Shown one piece after another: positions 9,845-18,345 of a stretch of DNA of 64,000 bases. Made by a program: the position numbers and the translations under genes. Location of the stretch: NCBI GenBank assembly GCA_938017825.1, contig CALIJE010000011.1, positions 1 to 64,000 on the forward strand, read 5' to 3'. The notes under the pieces are model-generated. The model was given only the letters and a program-made list of their open reading frames with translations, did no database searches and was not told the origin of the DNA. Numbering within the stretch: position 1 is the stretch's first letter; each line of letters begins with the position of its first letter. Source of the DNA: an uncultured Flavobacteriaceae bacterium (lineage in GTDB: Bacteria; Bacteroidota; Bacteroidia; Flavobacteriales; Flavobacteriaceae).

Positions 9845-10393
9845 ATGAGTTCTAAAAAAGGAAAAATACAAGAGGCTATTGACGAAAAAATGTTGGATGA
9901 ACGCAAAGTGTTCCTATGGGGCATGGTCGATGATGATTCGGCGAAACATGTGATTGATCGTTTATTGTATCTTGATTTACAGAATGATAAAGAAATTCAA
10001 TTGTACATTAATAGCCCTGGGGGTTATGTCACCTCCGGTTTTGCAATGTACGACACGATCAAATTATTGAAAAGTCCGGTGTCAACCATTTGTACCGGTC
10101 TAGCAGCTTCCATGGGTTCAATTTTGTTGTCTGTTGGGAAAAAAGGCAGACGTTTTATTCAACCCCATGCCCAAGTTATGATTCACCAGCCAAGTGGTGG
10201 TGCTCGAGGGCAAGCCTCGAATATTGAAATTCAGGCTCGAGAAATTATTAAAACCAAAGAGCTTAGCGCGAAGCTTTTGGCCGATAACTGTGGTCAAAAA
10301 TATGATAAGGTCTTAAAAGACTTTGATCGTGATTACTGGATGAGCGCGGAAGAATCTGTCGAATATGGAATTGTTGATGGTATCTTGAAGTAG
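9845..10393 (+). CDS. ATP-dependent Clp protease proteolytic subunit-like (ClpP family)
   Basis: LYINSPGGYVTSGFAMYDTI, GLAASMGSILLSVG, QVMIHQPSGGARGQASNIEIQAREI: serine and histidine of the catalytic triad present. Confidence 0.85.
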   Translation: MSSKKGKIQEAIDEKMLDERKVFLWGMVDDDSAKHVIDRLLYLDLQNDKEIQLYINSPGGYVTSGFAMYDTIKLLKSPVSTICTGLAASMGSILLSVGKKGRRFIQPHAQVMIHQPSGGARGQASNIEIQAREIIKTKELSAKLLADNCGQKYDKVLKDFDRDYWMSAEESVEYGIVDGILK

Positions 10394-10415
10394 GTAGGAT
10401 ACTGCCCTAGTACAT

Positions 10416-10452
10416 AAAAGTCTCTCAGTGTTAAGTTGAGGGACTTTTTTTA
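10416..10452 (+). terminator. Intrinsic terminator after clpP-like gene
   Basis: AAAGTCTCTCA-gtgttaag-TTGAGGGACTTTTTTT. Confidence 0.75.
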
Positions 10453-10469
10453 TGGTAGAAGTTGATAGC

Positions 10470-11375
10470 TTAAAAGAAACGAGGCGACTTAATACCGCCT
10501 AAACGTTTAATTGGCATTTCATAAATCAAGATAATTTCATGTGTGCCGCCGGTATATGGTTTTATTGCACTTGTCGGCAAATCATAGGCATAGCCTACCC
10601 GAAAAGAATTCGATAATTGATAATCTACCATCGCTCCAAAATTATCGGCATCATTAAAGCGGTACGACGCACCTACCCATAGTTTGTCAAAGAACAACAA
10701 GTTAGCAGTCACATCATAGGTTGCCGGAGCCCCATTGGTGAATTTGGCAATGGCGGTCGTTTTGAATTTGGTTGCTCCCCCTATATCGAATACCTTTCCG
10801 CCAATGACGTAGTAACTGTTTCGTTCAATGGCCGCAAATTCCCCCTGGTTCAAATCTGTATTCAATAAGCGCGGTGAAGAAAGACCTATGTACCACATTC
10901 TGCTGCTTACATAGATACCCGCACCTAAATTCGGATTCCATTTTGTAAACCCATCTGTGAAAAAAGGGTCTAAAGGGTCGGGATTTTCTAAACTGTAATT
11001 GGTTACCCCGGCGTTTAGTCCAAAAGCCATATTTACTTTTTGACTAAGAGGAACTGTATAGGAAAAGTTACCGTAAATATAGTTGGTGCCTTCATCTCCC
11101 AATTGATCGTTTATATAGGTTAGTCCCAGGCCCACACGGCTGAATTTAACCGGTGCATGAACCGAAAGGGTGCTCGTGGTCGGGTTTCCTTCGATGCCGG
11201 CCCATTGATTTCTATGTAGGGCAGTGGCACTAAACGTTTCTCTGCTACCCGCGTAGGCAGGGTTCACCGACATTGTATTGTACACATATTGTGTAAACTG
11301 TGGCAACTGCTGCGCACATACCAAACTGGTGGTCAAGAAAATAGCGCAAATGATAATTTGTTTCAATTTGAACAT
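10470..11375 (-). CDS. Type IX secretion system membrane protein, PorP/SprF family
   Basis: QQLPQFTQYVYNTMSVNPAYAGSRETFSATALHRNQWAGIEGNPTT signature. Confidence 0.92.
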   Translation of the reverse strand: MFKLKQIIICAIFLTTSLVCAQQLPQFTQYVYNTMSVNPAYAGSRETFSATALHRNQWAGIEGNPTTSTLSVHAPVKFSRVGLGLTYINDQLGDEGTNYIYGNFSYTVPLSQKVNMAFGLNAGVTNYSLENPDPLDPFFTDGFTKWNPNLGAGIYVSSRMWYIGLSSPRLLNTDLNQGEFAAIERNSYYVIGGKVFDIGGATKFKTTAIAKFTNGAPATYDVTANLLFFDKLWVGASYRFNDADNFGAMVDYQLSNSFRVGYAYDLPTSAIKPYTGGTHEIILIYEMPIKRLGGIKSPRFF

Positions 11376-11383
11376 AATTGATG

Positions 11384-14300
11384 CTATTGGTTAGACGATC
11401 CAATATAGATATACCCATTGATAGGTTTTGTATTTGTACTTGGTACCGATACGATATAATAGTACGTACCGGAAGGCAATATTCCTGACTGACCAATAGA
11501 ACTATCGGGAGCATAACCTCCCCAATCATTTTGGTAATCTTTTGATGTATAAACCATTGTTCCCCAACGGTTAAATATTTGAACTTCGTATATGAAACCA
11601 CAGTTTTCTAGGCCCAATAGCTCAAAATAGTCGTTTATACCATCACCATTTACTGTAATTGTCTTAGAAACAATCAAGTTTTCTAGATTACAATCAACGC
11701 AGTCATTGTTTACGTTTATGGTAAAATCAGCATAGTATTTACAATCTCCCTCAGTAGAGGCATATTCAATAGTATATGAACCAAGCTCTAGGCCTTGAGG
11801 ATCAAACATGCTGCCATCGACCATTGCGTTTCCAGTCGTCACGGTGAAAGTTCCATTCATATCAAAATCTGCCGGCAATGAATTCAATAAGTCGATTGGT
11901 GCATCGTCTACACATATGTCTAGTGCTACGACGGCTCTTTCTTGTTGCATTACAAAAATGATTTGCTCAAAAGTGGCCGTGTTTCCACAGATATCAGAAA
12001 CATTCCAGGTTCTGATAATCATATAATCTTCAGTTCCTGTAGGATAATCTTCAGTTTCGGTAAAGTCAACCGTATAATTTCCACACCCTCCTGTAAAGGT
12101 TAGGCTTGGCACGTCTGGAACATCTTCACCGCACATAATGGTGTATTCGGCTGTATAGTCACTTACCATAATATCGCCCATATCATCGTCGTTGATCGTA
12201 CCGTTGGCGGTGTTGGTGGCGTTGCCATCAACGAAACCTATACCGATGTTCGACTGAACGTTCGAAAGTTCAATGGTGAAGGCCTCTTGTGGCTCGATCA
12301 CGTTATCGTCCGTAATGGGCACCTGGATCTCCAATGAGCTCACGGTCGGTGTAAAGGTCAACGTACCGGTAGTGGTCACGAAGTCGTTCGGGTTCAGTGC
12401 CGATCCTTCGATGGTGGTATAGTCGACGGTCACGTTTTCGGAAATGTTCCCAGTCAAGGTCACGGTGTATATCGCAAAGGCGTCGGTACCCTCTGTCACG
12501 ATGACATTGGTATTGGCGAAGGCGATACCGTCCCCTGGGTTGTTGTCATTATCCAATATAGTACCTCTAGCAGTATTGTCTAGTATTGTTATCTCAGAAG
12601 TAGAGGTCAATGTAATGTCGAATGTCTCATCAATTTCAATTATAGCATCGTCTACCGTTGGCAGGTTCATAGTTGTATTACCGGTTCCTGAGGGAATAGT
12701 ATAGGTAGCGAAGGCATTGTAATCACCATCTACGGTTGTAATATTCGTATAGCTTACATCAACAACGGCATCTCGTGCCAAAAGGTGTGAAGAACGTATT
12801 CCAAATGGAATGTCGGTACCTTCAATTGCTGAGGCGTCGTCAAACGAGATTACAGGAATAACCCTTAAATATGTTGGGTCGTGATTTCCTATACCACAGG
12901 CATCTACGGTGCCAGAACTTAAGGTCGAAACCATATTTGGGTTAGTCACCCCTGTGAACGTAGCCATAGCCTGCAATCCAATATCGGCACTGCAGGTTAC
13001 ACATTCGTGGTTAATAAAAAGATTGAAATCCAGTTCATATTCCGGGTCATTTATATCGGTATACCCATCCTCTACGAAGAAGCGCAGTTCTCGAGATGAG
13101 TTGTCAAAATTATAAGTAACCCCGGGAGGTAAAGGCTCTGTATTGGTAAATTCTACTTGTGGGGGTAAAATTAGACTGATTTCCAGATTTTGAATATCGT
13201 CATTACCAACATTCTTAACTCTAATCTCAACCGGCGCATTATCACCGGGATTAAAGGTTGAACCTATGACGTTGGTGGTAAAACTAAGAGCACCGAGACT
13301 TGGTTCAAAGACTTCGACACTTAGCCCCATTAAATAGAGGCCATAGGTTTCCTGATTAGAGGTTAGTCTAAAAGTTGCCGAAGTTTGGTCATTATCTATT
13401 AATATTCTGGCATTGTTTTCTAACTCGAATAAAGATGCGTCAAAACCCAATGTATTGGTACTTGCAGGGTTTCTGTCTAAAAATGGGGATTCATTGATTG
13501 TTATCTTACTATTAAAAAAGTTGTTGACATCACGTTCGCTTGTTGTAAGAGACGTCCAGTTTCCTGTTGTGTCAAAAATTTGAAGTTGATCACCCTGTAT
13601 TCCTCTATCGCCCTCTGTTGAACCAATTACGACATTGGCATTTACAGGACCGTTGGGAACAGTTTGAAAACCATCGAATAAAATATCAAAGGAGTTGTCG
13701 GTTTGGGTTACATTGGCATACCCATCAAAAAGGGTAATGTTTCTGTTTCTCAATTCTGGACTTTCATATACAAATACAATTTGCCACCCGCCAGAGGTAC
13801 CCGTATTTCGATCATCAGTATCTATATGCTCGAAAAGGCTACCTACCGTTGCCTTTACATTGGCCACTTGAAACCTTCCATAAGGATCGGATAGCCCTTG
13901 TACTTCAGATGTAATATCCTTAACGCAAACATAAGGGTCGTTTACAAAGTGCTCTGCGCGACCATTGAAAATAACGTCGTCTGCAGTAATCGTATTATAT
14001 GTATTAGACCCTGGCAACATCAATTTGACTTGGTCAAAGGGCCAGTTCACCTCAGGTTGACCGTTTCCGGTCATATTACCATTGTTATCGGGTCCATTTT
14101 CCTTGTTTGCAGCAGCCCAGTACAGATAGGCACGCGTAAAAGTTAAACAGGCACTTCCCGGTGAAGGGTTGACCAGATTTGCACTACTCGAATTAAAAGT
14201 CGTTGCATCAGAATCAATATCTACGAAAGAGGTAAAAATGCTGTTATTATCGCTACTACCGTTATAGGCATTCGTAGGATGCTCTGAAAGTACATTATTA

Positions 14301-14455
14301 GCAATAATCGTCACATCACCGTTTACCGTTTCGGAAAACCGCGGAGTAAAATTGGTCTTAACCTGAGCCCATGTTCCAAATGAACACAACATGGTTCCCA
14401 AGAGGAAAACGAATTTTAGTATGTTCGATCTAAAAGTAATTTTACGCATACGCAA
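11384..14455 (-). CDS. Large adhesin-like protein with Calx-beta repeats and T9SS type B (gliding-motility-associated) C-terminal sorting domain
   Basis: Calx-beta motifs (VIVTEGTDAFAIYTVTLTGNISENVTVDYTTIEGSA...); C-term VNGDGINDYFELLGLENC...VQIFNRWGTMVYTSKDYQNDWGG...GTYYYIV. Confidence 0.88.
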   Translation of the reverse strand: MRMRKITFRSNILKFVFLLGTMLCSFGTWAQVKTNFTPRFSETVNGDVTIIANNVLSEHPTNAYNGSSDNNSIFTSFVDIDSDATTFNSSSANLVNPSPGSACLTFTRAYLYWAAANKENGPDNNGNMTGNGQPEVNWPFDQVKLMLPGSNTYNTITADDVIFNGRAEHFVNDPYVCVKDITSEVQGLSDPYGRFQVANVKATVGSLFEHIDTDDRNTGTSGGWQIVFVYESPELRNRNITLFDGYANVTQTDNSFDILFDGFQTVPNGPVNANVVIGSTEGDRGIQGDQLQIFDTTGNWTSLTTSERDVNNFFNSKITINESPFLDRNPASTNTLGFDASLFELENNARILIDNDQTSATFRLTSNQETYGLYLMGLSVEVFEPSLGALSFTTNVIGSTFNPGDNAPVEIRVKNVGNDDIQNLEISLILPPQVEFTNTEPLPPGVTYNFDNSSRELRFFVEDGYTDINDPEYELDFNLFINHECVTCSADIGLQAMATFTGVTNPNMVSTLSSGTVDACGIGNHDPTYLRVIPVISFDDASAIEGTDIPFGIRSSHLLARDAVVDVSYTNITTVDGDYNAFATYTIPSGTGNTTMNLPTVDDAIIEIDETFDITLTSTSEITILDNTARGTILDNDNNPGDGIAFANTNVIVTEGTDAFAIYTVTLTGNISENVTVDYTTIEGSALNPNDFVTTTGTLTFTPTVSSLEIQVPITDDNVIEPQEAFTIELSNVQSNIGIGFVDGNATNTANGTINDDDMGDIMVSDYTAEYTIMCGEDVPDVPSLTFTGGCGNYTVDFTETEDYPTGTEDYMIIRTWNVSDICGNTATFEQIIFVMQQERAVVALDICVDDAPIDLLNSLPADFDMNGTFTVTTGNAMVDGSMFDPQGLELGSYTIEYASTEGDCKYYADFTINVNNDCVDCNLENLIVSKTITVNGDGINDYFELLGLENCGFIYEVQIFNRWGTMVYTSKDYQNDWGGYAPDSSIGQSGILPSGTYYYIVSVPSTNTKPINGYIYIGSSNQ

Positions 14456-14810
14456 AATAGTTTTGATCGGTTTACAGTGAACGTGGAAAACTAAAGCTAC
14501 TCTTTAGAGATGTAGAAGAAAATTTGCCACCATAGCATTGCAAACAAATCGATTTGGGTTAAATAAGTTTACGGTATAAAGAACGGGAGCATAATCGATT
14601 GCGTCATAAAAAAGCTTCCAAGTGCCTTAATTCTCGCTTATCGGCGACAATTTCGATAAAGGGTTCAGTAAAAAGGATTAAAGACTTTTGGCAATTGAGA
14701 ACTAGTGTCGGTAAAGTGCGCTTTTACTGCTGTTAAAAAGCACGTTAATGCCGCTGGGTAGAGCACAAAATTGACGTATATTCAAGATGAAGTGAAATTC
14801 TAGGGTAATT

Positions 14811-14848
14811 AAAAAAGTCCTTCGCATTGCTGTGAAGGACTTTTTTTT
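14811..14848. terminator. Bidirectional intrinsic terminator in divergent intergenic region (no ORF upstream on either strand)
   Basis: AAAAAAGTCCTTC-gcattgctgt-GAAGGACTTTTTTTT, 13 bp perfect stem with A-tract and T-tract. Confidence 0.75.
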
Positions 14849-14986
14849 GGATATATATAGACGCTCTCGCGGAATGTTCATCTTATTTACGGAAAAACAG
14901 TCCTATTTGGTCGTTTACGCTATGTTAAAAAAAGGCTAACTTTAGCATTATTTCAACATAAGGCCCCTTATGGGTGCATTATCCCC

Positions 14987-16342
14987 ATGAACACAATGAA
15001 TATTGAACAGAATACCAAAAACATTGCTATAATCGGCTCTGGCCTTGTTGGGTCGCTATTGGCTATATATTTAAAACGTTTAGGGCATTCGGTAACCGTT
15101 TTCGATCGGCGGCCAGATATTAGAAATATTGAATTTTCAGGACGATCTATCAACTTGGCCATGAGTAACCGTGGCTGGTTGGCATTGCGTGAAGTTGGTA
15201 TTGAGGAAGAAATTAAAAAAATTGCCATTCCTTTAGATAAGAGGGCTATGCATATTATTGGGAAACCCCAATATTATCAGTACTATGGCAAATCTGGGGA
15301 GGCAATTTGGTCTATTTCTAGAGGGGTTTTGAATAGAAGAATGATTGATCTTGCGGAAAAATCGGGCGCCACTTTCCGATTTGAGGAAAAAGTATGGGAT
15401 ATCGACCTCCCCAAAGCGAAAATATATACCGGTGAAAGTGAAAAGGGACATTGGGAGGAATATCAATTTGATATGGTTTTTGGCTGTGATGGCGCATTTT
15501 CAAGGGTGCGTCATAAAATGCAACGTCGCAGTCGATTCGACTATTCCCAAGATTTCATAGATGTCGGTTACAAAGAACTTACCATTCCTGCCAACGAGGA
15601 CGGTACCCATAAACTAGATAAAAACTCATTTCATATATGGCCTCGGGGCAAATTTATGCTTATTGCAATGCCCAATCTCGATGGAAGCTTTACCTGCACG
15701 CTTTTCATGCCCTTTGAAGGGGAGGTCTCTTTCGAAAATATTACAAGCAAAGAGGCGGCGAAACACTTTTTCAATACATATTTTCCCAATGTAATGCAGG
15801 TAATAGAAGATTTGTTGGAGGATTTCTTTAAGAATCCAACGAGTGCCATGGTGACCATGAAATGCTATCCTTGGACCTATTGGGACAAGGTTGCCCTAGT
15901 AGGTGATTCGGCACATGCCGTAGTACCGTTTTATGGGCAAGGTATGAATGCCGGTTTTGAAGATATATTCAAGTTGAACGAAATCATCAAAAAAAACAAG
16001 GATGATTGGGAGGCTATTTTCAAGGAATACCAACAAACCAGGAAACCAAATGCCGATGCAATTGCCGAACTCAGTTATAGAAACTTTATCGAAATGAGTA
16101 GTAAAACTGCTGACCCTATCTTTTTGTTGCAAAAGAAGATTGAAAAGCATTTTGCCGCCAAATACCCGGATAAGTGGATACCGGCATATTCTAGGGTTAC
16201 CTTTTCTGCAAGACCTTATAGTGAGGCGTTAGCTATTGGTGATGCTCAAGAAAAGATTATGCAAGAGGTCATGAAAATGCCCAATATTGCCGAAGAATGG
16301 GATAGCAGGGTAGTGGAGGAGAAGATTTTGAGCCTGTTGTAA
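14987..16342 (+). CDS. kmo: Kynurenine 3-monooxygenase (FAD-dependent)
   Basis: IIGSGLVGSLLAIYLKRLGHSVTVFDRRPD, GCDGAFSRVR, ALVGDSAHAVVPFYGQGMNAGFED. Confidence 0.92.
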   Translation: MNTMNIEQNTKNIAIIGSGLVGSLLAIYLKRLGHSVTVFDRRPDIRNIEFSGRSINLAMSNRGWLALREVGIEEEIKKIAIPLDKRAMHIIGKPQYYQYYGKSGEAIWSISRGVLNRRMIDLAEKSGATFRFEEKVWDIDLPKAKIYTGESEKGHWEEYQFDMVFGCDGAFSRVRHKMQRRSRFDYSQDFIDVGYKELTIPANEDGTHKLDKNSFHIWPRGKFMLIAMPNLDGSFTCTLFMPFEGEVSFENITSKEAAKHFFNTYFPNVMQVIEDLLEDFFKNPTSAMVTMKCYPWTYWDKVALVGDSAHAVVPFYGQGMNAGFEDIFKLNEIIKKNKDDWEAIFKEYQQTRKPNADAIAELSYRNFIEMSSKTADPIFLLQKKIEKHFAAKYPDKWIPAYSRVTFSARPYSEALAIGDAQEKIMQEVMKMPNIAEEWDSRVVEEKILSLL

Positions 16343-16359
16343 TAGATAAGTACGCTATC

Positions 16360-16400
16360 ATAAAAAAGCCATCTTGATTCGATCAAGATGGCTTTTTTAT
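16360..16400. terminator. Bidirectional intrinsic terminator between convergent genes
   Basis: ATAAAAAAGCCATCTTGAT-TCG-ATCAAGATGGCTTTTTTAT, 19 bp perfect stem. Confidence 0.9.
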
Positions 16401-16417
16401 CTAGTATTGGATAAACG

Positions 16418-17200
16418 CTAAATTTTAGCGAACATCTTATGCATCTTTGCTTGCTCCTCTTCGGCCAGAACAGGATCTATTAAGATGCGTCCACTATGCT
16501 CATCTGTGATGATTTTTTTTCGGGCTGCTATTTCAACCTGAACCTGAGGCGGAATAGTAAAAAATGAGCCGCCAGAGGCTCCTCTTTCTATAGCCACAAC
16601 CGCTAAACCATTCTTAACATTGCCTCTAATTCGAGTATAGGCCTTTACTAAACGCTCATCAATAGCTTTTTGATACTTTTCAGACTGTGATAAAAGGGCT
16701 TTTTCTTCCTTTTCGGTTTCGGCCAAAATATCATTCAACTCACTTTTCTTGTGCTTCAAATGCTTTTCACGTTCACTTAAACGTTCTTTGGTCTCTGAAA
16801 TCACTTCCTTCTTTTGTTCTATCTGAGCCTTGAACTCTTTGATATTCTTTTCGGCCAATTGAATTTCCAATTCCTGAAATTCCAATTCCTTGCTGATAGA
16901 ATTGAATTCACGGCTATTGCGAACGTTCTTTTGTTGTTCTGTATATTTTTTAATCAATGCCTTGGCCTCGTCGATAAGGTTCTTTTTGGCTCCTATTTCG
17001 AAGTTGATGGTTTCAACATCGGTTTTTAGCTTGTCCATTCGCGTTTTAAGGCCGGATACTTCATCTTCTAAATCTTCAACCTCCAACGGAAGCTCACCAC
17101 GAACATTGCGAATTTCGTCAACCCTAGAATCGATTAGTTGTAAATCGTACAATGCCCTTAACTTATCTTCTACCGTTGCTTCTGCTTTCTTTTTAGCCAT
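16418..17200 (-). CDS. Coiled-coil protein of the 'C4-type zinc ribbon' family with degenerate (Cys-less) ribbon
   Basis: Long coiled coil; C-term ERGASGGSFFTIPPQVQVEIAARKKIITDEHSGRILIDPVLAEEE aligns by eye to the family's C-terminal ribbon but lacks Cys. Confidence 0.8.
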   Translation of the reverse strand: MAKKKAEATVEDKLRALYDLQLIDSRVDEIRNVRGELPLEVEDLEDEVSGLKTRMDKLKTDVETINFEIGAKKNLIDEAKALIKKYTEQQKNVRNSREFNSISKELEFQELEIQLAEKNIKEFKAQIEQKKEVISETKERLSEREKHLKHKKSELNDILAETEKEEKALLSQSEKYQKAIDERLVKAYTRIRGNVKNGLAVVAIERGASGGSFFTIPPQVQVEIAARKKIITDEHSGRILIDPVLAEEEQAKMHKMFAKI

Positions 17201-17202
17201 GC

Positions 17203-18297
17203 TTATAAATAATTGATTGTATTGGTTTTACATTCCGATAAATGGATTGCAAAATTAGGGATTTTTTTGGTAAGATAATCAACTAATAGATTTTTTGTAA
17301 ACTGCTCAGTTTCATAGTGTCCGATATCGGCAATGACCATCTCGTCTTCAGCTTCATAGAATTGATGGTATTTTATGTCTGCACTGATGAAAACATCGGC
17401 CCCTGCTGCCTTGGCGGCACCAATTGCAAAAGATCCACTACCCCCGAGCACCGCAATTTTTTGGATTTTTCTATGCATCAACTTTGAATGTCGAATTCCG
17501 TTAGCGTTCATTTTCTTTTTGACATGCTGAAGAAACTCAATATCGGATACGGGTTTTTTGAGCGTTCCTATCATTCCCATACCCACATGAACATTATCAT
17601 TTTCAAGTGTCAATACTTCATAGGCGACCTCTTCATACGGGTGGTTTTCGAACAGCGCCTTTACAATTTTGCGCTCATCGGCATGCGAAAAAACCATATT
17701 GATGCGTATTTCCTTTTCGTAATGTGTTGTACCCACTTCGCCTTTTGTGGGCTTCGCGTTTTCTTCGGGCCTATAACTCCCTATGCCTTCGGTTTCGAAG
17801 CTGCAGTGGCTATAGTCTCCAATATGGCCCGCACCCGCTTCGAATAAGGCCTTGGTTAATTGTTCCACTGCATCTTTGGGTACATAAGTCGTTATTTTTT
17901 TGAGATTTCCTTTTTTGGGAATGAGTACTTTTGGACGTTCAATACCCAGAACCTCACAGATCTTGGCGTTCACTCCATGTGGTGAGTTGTCAAGTGCGGT
18001 ATGCATGCTGTAAATCGAAATATCGTTCTTTATAGCTTTAAGGACCACGCGCTCCACATAGGTCTTCCCAGTTATTTTTTTAAGTCCCTCGAAGATAATG
18101 GGGTGAAAACTGACTATTAGATTGCAATCTTTGGCAATGGCTTCATCAACGACCCCTTCTAAGGTGTCTAACGTGACCAGAATCCCAGTAACTCTGGCTG
18201 AATTACTTCCAATCAAGAGGCCAACATTGTCAAAATCTTCCGCTTGGGCCAAAGGGGCCAATTCTTCTAGAATAGTGGTTATTTCTTTTACGGTCAT
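17203..18297 (-). CDS. Nif3-like dinuclear metal center hexameric protein
   Basis: LIVSFHPIIFEGLKKITGKTYVERVV, VLGGSGSFAIGAAKAAGADVFISADIKYHQFYEAED, IGHYETEQF; start ATG 18297. Confidence 0.88.
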   Translation of the reverse strand: MTVKEITTILEELAPLAQAEDFDNVGLLIGSNSARVTGILVTLDTLEGVVDEAIAKDCNLIVSFHPIIFEGLKKITGKTYVERVVLKAIKNDISIYSMHTALDNSPHGVNAKICEVLGIERPKVLIPKKGNLKKITTYVPKDAVEQLTKALFEAGAGHIGDYSHCSFETEGIGSYRPEENAKPTKGEVGTTHYEKEIRINMVFSHADERKIVKALFENHPYEEVAYEVLTLENDNVHVGMGMIGTLKKPVSDIEFLQHVKKKMNANGIRHSKLMHRKIQKIAVLGGSGSFAIGAAKAAGADVFISADIKYHQFYEAEDEMVIADIGHYETEQFTKNLLVDYLTKKIPNFAIHLSECKTNTINYL

Positions 18298-18345
18298 GAT
18301 ATACAGGTGAGAATTCCAAAGATAAAATATATATTCGTTGTCGTG

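Noticed and set aside
11245-11601. ORF of 118 aa on - strand spanning the adhesin/PorP junction
   Set aside because: Out-of-frame overlap with two well-supported genes on the same strand.
14748-14766. tRNA D-arm-like string gccgctgggtagagcac
   Set aside because: No matching anticodon stem, no GGTTCGAATCC-type T arm and no acceptor stem could be paired around it.
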